This document shows positions 1 through 7,010 of a stretch of DNA of 36,119 nucleotides, piece by piece (position 1 is the stretch's first letter; every line of letters starts with the position of its first letter). A program made the position numbers and the translations under genes. The stretch is taken from positions 1-36,119 of the forward strand of contig CAZYQW010000106.1 in NCBI GenBank assembly GCA_964649825.1. The letters run 5' to 3'. Below the pieces are notes generated by a model. It saw only the letters and a program-made list of their open reading frames with translations. It did not search any database and was not told the DNA's origin. The DNA comes from CAZYQW01 sp964649825 (GTDB lineage: Bacteria > Planctomycetota > B15-G4 > JADJEK01).

Positions 1-87
1 GACGTTTCTCCGGGGCCCTCGTCATCGCTTGCTGCGTTGCTCCTCCTCGACGTATCTCGAATACGCGGTCGTCGTCGCGCCTTGCCA
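1..87. repeat. Terminal direct repeat of the window (left copy)
   Basis: Bases 1-87 are identical to 36033-36119. This is what an assembler leaves when a contig closes on itself, or when it breaks inside a repeat longer than its k-mer. Because the repeated segment is the core of a palindromic element and the content is ordinary chromosomal genes, a dispersed repeat at both contig ends is more likely than a 36-kb replicon. Sequence alone does not settle it. Confidence 0.9.
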
Positions 88-140
88 GCGACGACGATGA
101 CCTCCGGATAATCCACCAACAATCTGAATCACACCACTAG
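1..140 (-). repeat. Right part of palindromic repeat element B
   Basis: The right terminal inverted repeat lies at 123-140 and matches, as reverse complement, CTAGTGGTGTGATTCAGA at 36009-36026. The interior at 1-87 is identical to 36033-36119. If the window ends are joined, the element is about 164 bp with 18-bp perfect terminal inverted repeats and imperfect inner dyads. It has no coding capacity, so it looks like a small non-autonomous (MITE-like) or REP-like element. Its reverse complement resembles element A at 35849-36010, sharing TACGTCGAGGA (A: 35934-35944; B, as reverse complement: 44-54). Confidence 0.75.
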
Positions 141-162
141 ACTCGCGGCCTTTGGAGCCCGT

Positions 163-510
163 TTGATCAAGTCAACCCGGACGAAGCACGCGACCGCACC
201 CGATCTCACCGACGCCATGTCCGACGTTCCATTCGAAGGGGACTTGCCCGACGTCAGCACCTTCGCGCTGCTCGCGCGTCATGGCGCCGGGGACCGAGCC
301 GCGCTGGCCGTCCTGATCGAGCGCTACTACCTGCGCGTGGCGCGCATCGTCCGCGTCCGCGTGGGGGCCGCGCTGCTCGAGCGCGAGGCGGTCGATGACG
401 TGGTCCAGGACGTGTTCGTGCGCATCGTCGAAGGGCTCGAAGGGTACGAGCAGCGCTCGGATGCGCGGTGGATCGATTGGGTCGCGCGCCTGGCGCAACG
501 GATCGCGCAG
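163..510 (+). pseudogene. ECF-type sigma factor fragment, region 2 only
   Basis: Possible starts are TTG at 163 or ATG at 217. The first ~115 residues resemble the N-terminus and region 2 of an ECF sigma factor: a GDRAALAVLIERYY helix, then VDDVVQDVFVRIVEGL, the core-RNA-polymerase-binding helix, then WIDWVARLAQR. Similarity stops near 510. No region 4 (the -35 binding helix-turn-helix) follows in any of the three frames, and the frame runs open into the next gene without a stop of its own. A functional ECF factor is about 170-200 residues with both regions, so this is read as a 3'-truncated remnant. It starts 23 bases after repeat element B, which may relate to its decay. Confidence 0.6.
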
Positions 511-679
511 ATCATACGGGACCCTTCGGCGAGCGTGCGGGGGGACGTCGTTGGCAGGTCCGGAAACCTCCGCGCGCGTGCAACCTCCGTGCAACCCGGC
601 ATCCTGTGTGCCAGTTTTGGGTTACCATTCCCCTCGTCATTCCCGTTCTTCCCGTTCTCTTCTCTGCGGGGGTCCGGCC

Positions 680-2761
680 TTGCCCAAGCCACCTCTCAAC
701 CCGACCGACCGAGTGGTGCGAGCGCCGACGTTCCTGCGCCTCTCGGCGGGCCTCGTCTACTTCTACTTCGGGTTCCTGAAGTTCTACACCGACCTCAGTC
801 CGGCCGAGATGCTCGCCAGCCAGACGATCATGCGGCTCTGGCCGTGGCCGGTCGACGCCCACACCGTGCTGCTCTGGCTCGCCGCCAGCGAGGTGCTGAT
901 CGGCGTCGCGTTCCTCCTGAACGTGGGGCTGCGTTGGGTCCTGTGGATCTTCCTGCTCCATCAGGTCGGCACCTTCTCGCCTCTCTTCTTCATGCCGGAG
1001 CTGTCGTTCAAGATCGCTCCGTTCTCGCCCACGATGGAGGGGCAGTTCATCATCAAGAACCTGGTGTCCCTCGCGGTGGGGCTGACCGTCATGTTGCCGG
1101 CCGTTCGCGCGGCGAGCGTGGCGCGTCACCGAGCGGACCGAGCCGTCGACTCGGCCGCCACCCGGAGGGGCCGACGCATGAGGCCGAGCTTCCAGCGCGC
1201 CGCGGTCGGGCTCGGCATCGTCGTCATCGCCGCCGGGATCCACGTCACGTACGAGCGCTATCGCGGCACCGAGCTCAGCCGCGTCCCGTCGTTCGCGCGT
1301 CATTCGAACGATCGGTTTCCGGACCGCGACGCGGTCACCAGCGCTCACGCGCTCACCACCGACCCGGCCGCGCCCGACCCGCTCGCGAATCCGTCGCCGC
1401 CCGCGGCCGGCCGCGAGATCCCGCGCGCCGCCGACGACCTGCGGATCTACCCGACCGTCGAGCGCGGCTTTCGCACCCCGTTCGACCTGTGGCGTTACTA
1501 CGGGCGCGGCGCGTCATCGTTCGACTCGCCGATCATGCCGATGCGGTTCGAGCAGTGGCTCGAGTTCCACCGCAAGCAGAAGCCGGTCCTGATGCGCGAA
1601 GTGAAGGACTACATGGCCTCGCGCTACGACTTCTCCGGCGCCCCGCTCGCCGGGGCAGCGATGACCGGCGGCAAGGCGATCATGAACGGGCCGATCGCGC
1701 GGCTGCCGCGCGAGGTCGATTCGTTCGAGGAGCTCGCGATGCTGAGCGCGGCCGAGATCCGCGAGCGCGACCTGTTCCCGTTCAAGCCGCTCGCGCACCC
1801 GCTGTCGTCGACGGCACACATGGTGTTCCCCGACTCGTGGATCCGTGCCCATCCCGAGCACGATCGGATCGACGTCGCGATGGACATCCCCGACGCGTAC
1901 CTCCCCGAGTTTCCACCGCCGCTCTTCTTGACCACGCACAAGGAGCTGGGCGACGTGACGAACGGGATCGAGATCACGCTCGACAACTACTACGAGATCT
2001 TCGACGGACTGCTCACGCCGGAGCAGATGGAGGGGTTGAAGGAGCTGCTGCGGCCGTCGCCGACCACGTGGTTCAACCAGACCGACCACCGCGTGACGAG
2101 AAAGCCGTCGCGCGGCGTCGCCTGCTTCGACTGTCACGTGAACGGCCACTCGAACGGGGCGTTCGAGCTCGCGCCCGACTCGCGGCCCCACATGGGGCGG
2201 CTGCGCGTCGACACGCCGTCGATGCGGGGGAACTACAACCTGATGCAGCTCGCCTCGAAGCGCTCCGTGCGGAGCATGGACCACTTCGCGGAGATCGAGG
2301 AGTACTTCGACGGTGACCCCGGGATGATGCAGGCGATCGGCCCGCGCGCGGTGAAGCGCGACGTTTCCAACCGCATGGGCGACTTCAACGCGATCATCGA
2401 CTACCCGCCGGCCCCGAAGCTCGATGTCCTCGGACGGTTGCGCAAGGAGCTGGCGACGCCGGCCGAGCTGCGCGGAGAGGAGCTGTTCCACGGCAAGGCC
2501 CACTGCGTGCAGTGCCACCACGGGCCGTCGTTCGTCGACGACTACCTTCACGATCTGCAGGTCGAGCGTTTCTACGCGGGCCGGCCCGAGGGGCCGATCA
2601 AGACGTTCCCGCTGCGCGGCATCAAGGATTCCCCGCCGTACCTCCACGACGGCCGCTGCCCCACGCTCCACGACGTGGTGGAGTTCTTCGATCTCGTGCT
2701 CGCGCTGAGGCTCACCGCGGCGGAGAAGGACGACCTGGTCGCGTTCCTGCTTTGCCTGTAG
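680..2761 (+). CDS. DoxX/MauE-like membrane domain fused to di-heme MauG/CcpA-like cytochrome
   Basis: This is 693 residues from a TTG start at 680 (GTG at 713 is an alternative). Residues ~16-142 form four membrane helices of the DoxX/MauE type. A fifth hydrophobic helix (~173-190) precedes a large domain with two c-type haem motifs, CFDCH (482-486) and CVQCH (609-613). Near the C-terminus, PLRGIKDSPPYLHDGRCPTL matches the conserved region of bacterial di-haem cytochrome c peroxidases and MauG. With five helices and a cytoplasmic N-terminus the haem domain would sit outside the membrane, as haem attachment requires. An ATG at 1178 with GGAGG nine bases upstream could start the cytochrome separately (527 aa). 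No stop lies between the halves. The likely role is periplasmic peroxide reduction or oxidative maturation of a partner protein; the substrate is unknown. Confidence 0.75.
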   Translation: MPKPPLNPTDRVVRAPTFLRLSAGLVYFYFGFLKFYTDLSPAEMLASQTIMRLWPWPVDAHTVLLWLAASEVLIGVAFLLNVGLRWVLWIFLLHQVGTFSPLFFMPELSFKIAPFSPTMEGQFIIKNLVSLAVGLTVMLPAVRAASVARHRADRAVDSAATRRGRRMRPSFQRAAVGLGIVVIAAGIHVTYERYRGTELSRVPSFARHSNDRFPDRDAVTSAHALTTDPAAPDPLANPSPPAAGREIPRAADDLRIYPTVERGFRTPFDLWRYYGRGASSFDSPIMPMRFEQWLEFHRKQKPVLMREVKDYMASRYDFSGAPLAGAAMTGGKAIMNGPIARLPREVDSFEELAMLSAAEIRERDLFPFKPLAHPLSSTAHMVFPDSWIRAHPEHDRIDVAMDIPDAYLPEFPPPLFLTTHKELGDVTNGIEITLDNYYEIFDGLLTPEQMEGLKELLRPSPTTWFNQTDHRVTRKPSRGVACFDCHVNGHSNGAFELAPDSRPHMGRLRVDTPSMRGNYNLMQLASKRSVRSMDHFAEIEEYFDGDPGMMQAIGPRAVKRDVSNRMGDFNAIIDYPPAPKLDVLGRLRKELATPAELRGEELFHGKAHCVQCHHGPSFVDDYLHDLQVERFYAGRPEGPIKTFPLRGIKDSPPYLHDGRCPTLHDVVEFFDLVLALRLTAAEKDDLVAFLLCL

Positions 2762-2819
2762 GGAGTCGCCCCGGCCGGACGCGTGCCCGCGGGCCGCGGC
2801 GGCGGCCGAGAGATGTCGC

Positions 2820-4253
2820 TCAGCGCGTGTACCCGAGCTCCCGGAGGCGACGTTCCATCTCGTCCGAGACGGGGCCGCCCACGTCGACGGCCGCGGCCGC
2901 CGCCGCGTACCACGCATGGAGGCGCTCGCTTAGCGAACGAACGTCCTCCGGTCGCTCGGCGGCGAGGTCGTGGTGTTCCCGCGGATCGTGGACGAGGTCG
3001 TAGAGGCGCGGACGGCGAACGCCGCCGTTCCACGGCTCGTGGCGGCGAGCCGGATTCGGATCGTCGGCGACGGGGCGCGCGGGGTGGATCAGCTTCAATC
3101 CGTCCTTCGTGCGGATCGCGTGGTCGCGGGTACCGAACGCGTGGATCACCGCCTTCGACTCGCGCGTCGCGAAGCGGTCGATGCCGGCCGCGTTCGGGTC
3201 GGGCTCGAGCGACGCGAGCGAGAGGAGCGTCGGGAACACGTCGAGGTTCTCGGCCAGCTCCGAGCGTCTCGCGCCGCGGGGCAGGCCAGGCCCGCGATAG
3301 ACGAGCGGGACGTGAACCGACTCCTCGTACACGTGCTCACCGTGCTCGAGGTACAACCCATAGTCCCGCACCCCGTCGCGCGCGTCCTCGTACTCGGCGT
3401 GCGAGAACATCCCTTCGCCGTGGTCGGACGTGACCACGACGACGGTGCGATCGGCGACGCCGCGGCGTTCGAGCGCGGCGAGGATCCCGCCGAGCGCGTT
3501 GTCGGCGCGCCGGATCTCGGAGTCGTAGGAAGCGATCACCGTCCGGATCGTCTGCAGGTCGCCGGCATCGACCTCGTCCCCCGCGTGCTCGGGCTGCAGA
3601 CGCCGGTAGTCGTCCACGCCGAGCCCGCGCGGATCGATGTCGTCGAGGAACCGTCCGTCCGGACGGCCGTAGGGGGAGTGGGGATCGTACAGGTGGAGCC
3701 AGCAGAAGAACGGCTCCTCGATGCCCGCGAGCAACGCCTCGGATCGCTCGAGGAGGTCGGCTCCGGGCATCCGCTTCTTCCCTTTCTCGTGCTCGGCCAC
3801 CTCGTACGACTCGAACCCGCGCTCGAACCCGGTCCGCTCGAAGAGAAGGGGGTTCGCCACGACCGCGCCGGTCCGATAGCCGCCGTCGCGGAACCGTTCG
3901 GCGAGGGTCGGGACCGACGGGGGCATCGCGCCGTGGTTCGCGGCGACGTACCGCCCTGTAAACAACGAGACCATCGAAGGGATCGTCCATGGAGCCTGCG
4001 ACCACGCGTTCTCGAACAGGAGGCCCTCGTCCGCGAGACGCTTCAGGTTCGGGGTGGTGTCCCGCCGGTACCCGTACGGCGTCGTGTGATCGGCGCGCAG
4101 GGTGTCGATGACGACGAGCAGGACGTTGGGTCGCGAAGCGCCGTGGCCGCCGCACCCGGGCGCAGCGGCCACGGCGGCCAGGAGCGCGACCGCGGCGATC
4201 GCCGGGAGAATCCGGCCGGGGGGGCGGGGTTCGAGGGCGGCTCCGAGTTTCAC
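2820..4253 (-). CDS. Sulfatase-fold lipoprotein with non-canonical active site
   Basis: About 477 residues from GTG at 4253, which has GGAGG just upstream; an in-frame GTG at 4277 is the alternative. The N-terminal hydrophobic helix ends in a lipobox with Cys34, so it is probably a lipoprotein. The alkaline-phosphatase-superfamily fold is clear: NVLLVVIDTLRADH (metal Asp50), a DPHSPY histidine (192) and VVVTSDHGEG (Asp277, His278). The formylglycine motif C/S-x-P-x-R, however, reads T-I-P-S-M here, with Thr90 at the nucleophile position and Met in place of Arg. It therefore cannot be matured as a normal sulfatase. Thr is the nucleophile of phosphoethanolamine transferases in the same superfamily, so a phospho-transfer or hydrolase role is possible. 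It converges on the cytochrome gene, 58 bases away. Confidence 0.8.
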   Translation of the reverse strand: MKLGAALEPRPPGRILPAIAAVALLAAVAAAPGCGGHGASRPNVLLVVIDTLRADHTTPYGYRRDTTPNLKRLADEGLLFENAWSQAPWTIPSMVSLFTGRYVAANHGAMPPSVPTLAERFRDGGYRTGAVVANPLLFERTGFERGFESYEVAEHEKGKKRMPGADLLERSEALLAGIEEPFFCWLHLYDPHSPYGRPDGRFLDDIDPRGLGVDDYRRLQPEHAGDEVDAGDLQTIRTVIASYDSEIRRADNALGGILAALERRGVADRTVVVVTSDHGEGMFSHAEYEDARDGVRDYGLYLEHGEHVYEESVHVPLVYRGPGLPRGARRSELAENLDVFPTLLSLASLEPDPNAAGIDRFATRESKAVIHAFGTRDHAIRTKDGLKLIHPARPVADDPNPARRHEPWNGGVRRPRLYDLVHDPREHHDLAAERPEDVRSLSERLHAWYAAAAAAVDVGGPVSDEMERRLRELGYTR

Positions 4254-4277
4254 CTGGCCTCCACGTGGTCGCGGCAC

Positions 4278-4493
4278 GCGACCGCGCCGCCTCGACAGGA
4301 CGGCACCTTAGACGGAACACGCCGGGAGCTCGGCGACGAAACCGGACGACCGATGTTCGCGCGGCGCCGCACGTTGCGGACGCGGCCGCCGATCTCGCGT
4401 CGACGCTCGGACGGCCGAGGGTCTCCTCGCGGCAAACGCCGCGTCCATATCCAAGCTCGAAGCTCGAACAATGCGGCCAGGAATCGAATTCAG
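4278..4493. other. Intergenic stretch without a recognised gene
   Basis: These bases separate two minus-strand genes. No convincing ORF, promoter or RNA gene was found. A short T-loop-like string near 4480-4492 does not fold as a tRNA. Confidence 0.5.
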
Positions 4494-4522
4494 GCTGAGC
4501 CTCTCCTGCGGAGAGGCTCAGC
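4494..4522 (-). terminator. Strong hairpin spanning the stop codon of the 4518-5702 gene
   Basis: The arms GCTGAGCCTCTCC (4494-4506) and GGAGAGGCTCAGC (4510-4522) form a perfect 13-bp stem with a 3-base loop. The TGA stop of the upstream minus-strand gene (4518-4520) lies inside the stem. There is no T-tract, so it is a factor-dependent or processing-type terminator at best. Confidence 0.6.
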
Positions 4523-5702
4523 GCACCTCCCGCCGGCCGCGGTCGGGCGTCGGGCCGGACCGCGGCCGGCCGGAGTACTTCTCGGCCACGAACGCGCGCC
4601 ACTCCGACTGGAAGGTCGCGGGGTCGAGCCCGTACGCGGCGAGCAACGCGTCGGCGGTGCTCAGGCCCTCTCCCTTCGTCTTCTCGAGCAGGTCGGCCAT
4701 CTTGGTCCGGTCGTACCACATCAGGAAGTCGACGTAGCTCCACGCGAACTGCCGGTGCTTCGCGTTCATCTCCTTCACGCCGAGCGCGAACACGCTTTCG
4801 GGCTCGGGATCGCGCCTCGTCTTCAGGGCGCGCTTGACGTTCGCTTCCCAGTGGGGGGACAGCCAGTGCTTGAAGTCGACGGAGTCCTCGGGATCGCACG
4901 TCATGATCGGGGGGCCGAAGCGCGCGATCTCCTCGTAGTACGCGATCCCTTCGTACAGCCAGCCATGGGAGTCGAACATCCAGTTCCGGTACGCCCCGAC
5001 GTCGTGATAGATCCCATGCGCGAGGACGTGGGTCACGGCTTGGTGGAACTGCTCGTCGGTCGCGAAGACCTCCGGGTTGTTCCAGACCAGGGCGCGCGAC
5101 ACGTCGCCCCCGACGAGGGAGGACTGGAATCCGCCGCCGATGGTGGTTCCGAGGACGGCGGCCGCGATCGCCTTCGCGTCGTCTCCGTCCGCGACCAGGA
5201 AGACCTCGTGGCGCCGTTCCGTGTAGAGGCGGGTCTCGTCCACGCCGAGCCCGGAGAGGACCTCGCCGAGATACTGCTCCAGGCGGACGGCGTACAAGGC
5301 GGCGGCCTCGACGTCCTTCACCTTCTTGCGTCCGACTCGGATCTCTCCCAGGCCGCACGCGAGCTCGAAGTGCTTGGTCCGCACGTGGAGGAGCGTGCGG
5401 CCGAGCTTCTCGTCGACCGCGCGCCGGCGGCCGTCGAGCCAGTCACGCCGATCGTCCACCTCGCCCTTGAACCGCATCCGAGCGAGCTCGAGTTCGGCCT
5501 CGTCGCCGCAGGCCTCGTTCGGCTGCCACGGAAGCCCGGCCGCGCCGTCGGACTCGATCACGGCGGAGAAGAGCTCGATGCGGACATCGAGTCCGCGCGC
5601 GATCGCCGGGAGTGGCCGCGGCTCGATCGCGTCGTCTCCGTTCGTGGCGGCGAAGCCCCCCGGAACGATGAGCGCCAGGACGAGCGCCGGACGGCAGGTC
5701 AT
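4518..5702 (-). CDS. Secreted peptidase-MA-like protein with degenerate zinc site
   Basis: 394 residues with a short N-terminal hydrophobic segment (residues 5-19), probably a signal peptide. The middle and C-terminal parts resemble the planctomycete family of secreted proteins with a gluzincin (peptidase MA) domain: a histidine-bearing helix followed about 20 residues later by WLYEGIAYYEE. In active members the helix carries HExxH. Here it reads HVLAH (His225, His229), so the catalytic Glu is Val, while the downstream Glu251 is kept. Zinc may still bind, but proteolysis is doubtful. The nearest neighbours on the same strand are a thioredoxin-fold protein 98 bases upstream and a sulfatase-fold lipoprotein downstream past the hairpin. 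The biological role is unknown. Confidence 0.65.
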   Translation of the reverse strand: MTCRPALVLALIVPGGFAATNGDDAIEPRPLPAIARGLDVRIELFSAVIESDGAAGLPWQPNEACGDEAELELARMRFKGEVDDRRDWLDGRRRAVDEKLGRTLLHVRTKHFELACGLGEIRVGRKKVKDVEAAALYAVRLEQYLGEVLSGLGVDETRLYTERRHEVFLVADGDDAKAIAAAVLGTTIGGGFQSSLVGGDVSRALVWNNPEVFATDEQFHQAVTHVLAHGIYHDVGAYRNWMFDSHGWLYEGIAYYEEIARFGPPIMTCDPEDSVDFKHWLSPHWEANVKRALKTRRDPEPESVFALGVKEMNAKHRQFAWSYVDFLMWYDRTKMADLLEKTKGEGLSTADALLAAYGLDPATFQSEWRAFVAEKYSGRPRSGPTPDRGRREVR

Positions 5703-5800
5703 GTTCGTCTCTCGCGATCAAGGACATCGAACGCGACGCCGAGGCCTCGCGGGCCCCGGACGTCGCGCTCTCGTTCGAACCACCGGCCGCGGCCGCCCGG

Positions 5801-6439
5801 TCAGGTGCTCGAGCGACGCGGCAGCTCGAGGATCTTCTTCTTCTGCGATCGAAGCGACTCGGCCTGCTTCTCGAGTCCGGCGAGCTCCTTCTCGAGCGTC
5901 TTCTCCTTCGCGCGCGTCTCGGCGGTCAGGTAGTCGTCGTCGAGCAGCTCCTTCTTGGCGCGAAGCGTAGCCATCGTGGTGAGGAGCTTCCGGTACGACT
6001 TCATCACGCGTTCGAGGTTGCCCTCGTACGATCGATCGAACGCCTCCTGCATCAGCTCGAACACGTCGGAGCTCGTGACGTTTCCCTCGAGCTGCCCGAT
6101 CTTCGTGCCGTCGCCGGCGAAGACCGCGACGCGCGGAAGCGTCTTGCCACCGACGTGCCGGGCGAACGGGTGGGTCGCGTCGATGTCCGTGCCCGACGCC
6201 TTGATCATGCAGAAGACCTGCGCCGCGATCCCGATCCGTTCGTCGGTGAACGCGCCGTTCAGGATCGCCTCGGCGCGCTTGGCGTCGTCGCTCTCACCAG
6301 TGAGGTAGATGACGAACGGTTGATCGTGGCTGTTCTCGAGCTTGGTCAGCATGCTCCGCGCGAGGTCGAAACCGAGCACGTCGTTCGCGCTCATGGTCGA
6401 GTCGACCGAGGTGCTGGCCAAACCGTTCGACCAGCTCAC
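5801..6439 (-). CDS. Thioredoxin-fold protein with C-terminal coiled coil (body of an interrupted gene)
   Basis: From GTG at 6439 this gives 212 residues. Residues ~15-140 look like a thioredoxin-fold domain (a PFVIYLTGESDDAKRAEAIL strand-helix start and a TLPRVAVFAGDG strand), but no CxxC redox pair is present. Residues ~145-210 are a charged coiled coil rich in Lys and Glu. The same frame continues upstream through a glycine-rich linker up to two adjacent TGA codons (6608-6613), beyond which a signal peptide is encoded in phase. No good ribosome site precedes 6439. The intact form was probably exported; as it stands the body may be untranslated or cytoplasmic. Confidence 0.6.
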   Translation of the reverse strand: MSWSNGLASTSVDSTMSANDVLGFDLARSMLTKLENSHDQPFVIYLTGESDDAKRAEAILNGAFTDERIGIAAQVFCMIKASGTDIDATHPFARHVGGKTLPRVAVFAGDGTKIGQLEGNVTSSDVFELMQEAFDRSYEGNLERVMKSYRKLLTTMATLRAKKELLDDDYLTAETRAKEKTLEKELAGLEKQAESLRSQKKKILELPRRSST

Positions 6440-6610
6440 GGGTACCCGTGGCCCGGTCGCGCGGCTCTTCTTGCCCCCGCCTGGACCCGACGCGGGCCCG
6501 CCGACCGTCGGCGTCCCTGGGCCCGGGCCGCCGGTTCCGGGGCCACCCAGGCCCCCGAGTCCTCCGAGTCCTCCGGCGCCGAAACTGGCGCCGCCCGATC
6601 CTCCACCTCA

Positions 6611-6694
6611 TCACCCTCCGCTGGCGTGGATGGGGGACATGACGATCGCGGCGGTGCTCGCCAAGACCAGGAGCGTCGTGCGCTGGGCCTTCAT
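6611..6694 (-). pseudogene. Signal-peptide ORF ended by two in-frame TGA codons
   Basis: ATG at 6694 has an excellent ribosome site (GGAGG, six-base spacer) and encodes 27 residues: a basic start, a hydrophobic core (TTLLVLASTAAIVM) and a cleavage-like HASGG end. Two consecutive TGA codons follow at 6608-6613. Directly after them the same frame resumes with a Gly-rich linker (GGGSGGASFGAGGLGG) and runs without a further stop into the thioredoxin-fold body ending at 5801. This is the true 5' end of that gene, separated by nonsense codons. Confidence 0.65.
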
Positions 6695-6811
6695 GAAAGT
6701 CCTCCGTGAATGAGAGACCTTGGACCGACTGGCAGCCGGGAGTATAGCGTCTGGTCAGTTCGTGCGGATCGATGGTCACGCGCCCGTGGACGGATTGCCG
6801 GCCGGGTCGGG

Positions 6812-6918
6812 TCAGCGGGAGAGTCGTCCGAAGCGCGACCAGTGGCGCACGACGAGCATGCGGAACGCGTCGACATCGCCGCCGCAAACACGGCGCAGAC
6901 GTCCGGGTCGTCTTCCAT
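6812..6918 (-). pseudogene. ECF sigma factor N-terminal remnant
   Basis: ATG at 6918, with GGAGG seven bases upstream, opens MEDDPDV. A one- or two-base shift then gives LRRVCGGDVDAFRMLVVRHW in another frame, ending at TGA 6812-6814. This matches the first helix of ECF sigma factors (typically LVRRVLAGDxDAFxxLVxRH). The conserved RNA-polymerase-binding and DNA-binding regions are absent. It lies 92 bases downstream of a kinase gene on the same strand, an echo of the intact kinase/sigma pair at 30999-33757. Confidence 0.5.
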
Positions 6919-7010
6919 CGCGGACCTCCGAGGTCCGCCGTGCGCGCTCGCGCGCCGGCCGGAAACCCGCAGTACAACCCGATCGCCGAGGAGGTTCCCG
7001 GATTCTCGGC

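Noticed and set aside
4475..4525. tRNA-like T-loop string (TTCGATTC on the minus strand) near a hairpin
   Set aside because: The flanking bases do not pair as a T-arm, and no acceptor, D-arm or anticodon arm can be placed.
2970..5933. A 987-codon plus-strand open frame antisense to the sulfatase-fold and peptidase-like genes
   Set aside because: It is a GC-driven shadow: long stops-free antisense frames occur all over this window, and the translation has no recognisable domain while the opposite strand does.
5801..6694. Genome-wide recoding of TGA (for example as Gly, as in some candidate phyla)
   Set aside because: TGA is the normal stop of many clear genes here, including several in 4-base overlaps, so recoding of the whole genome is excluded.
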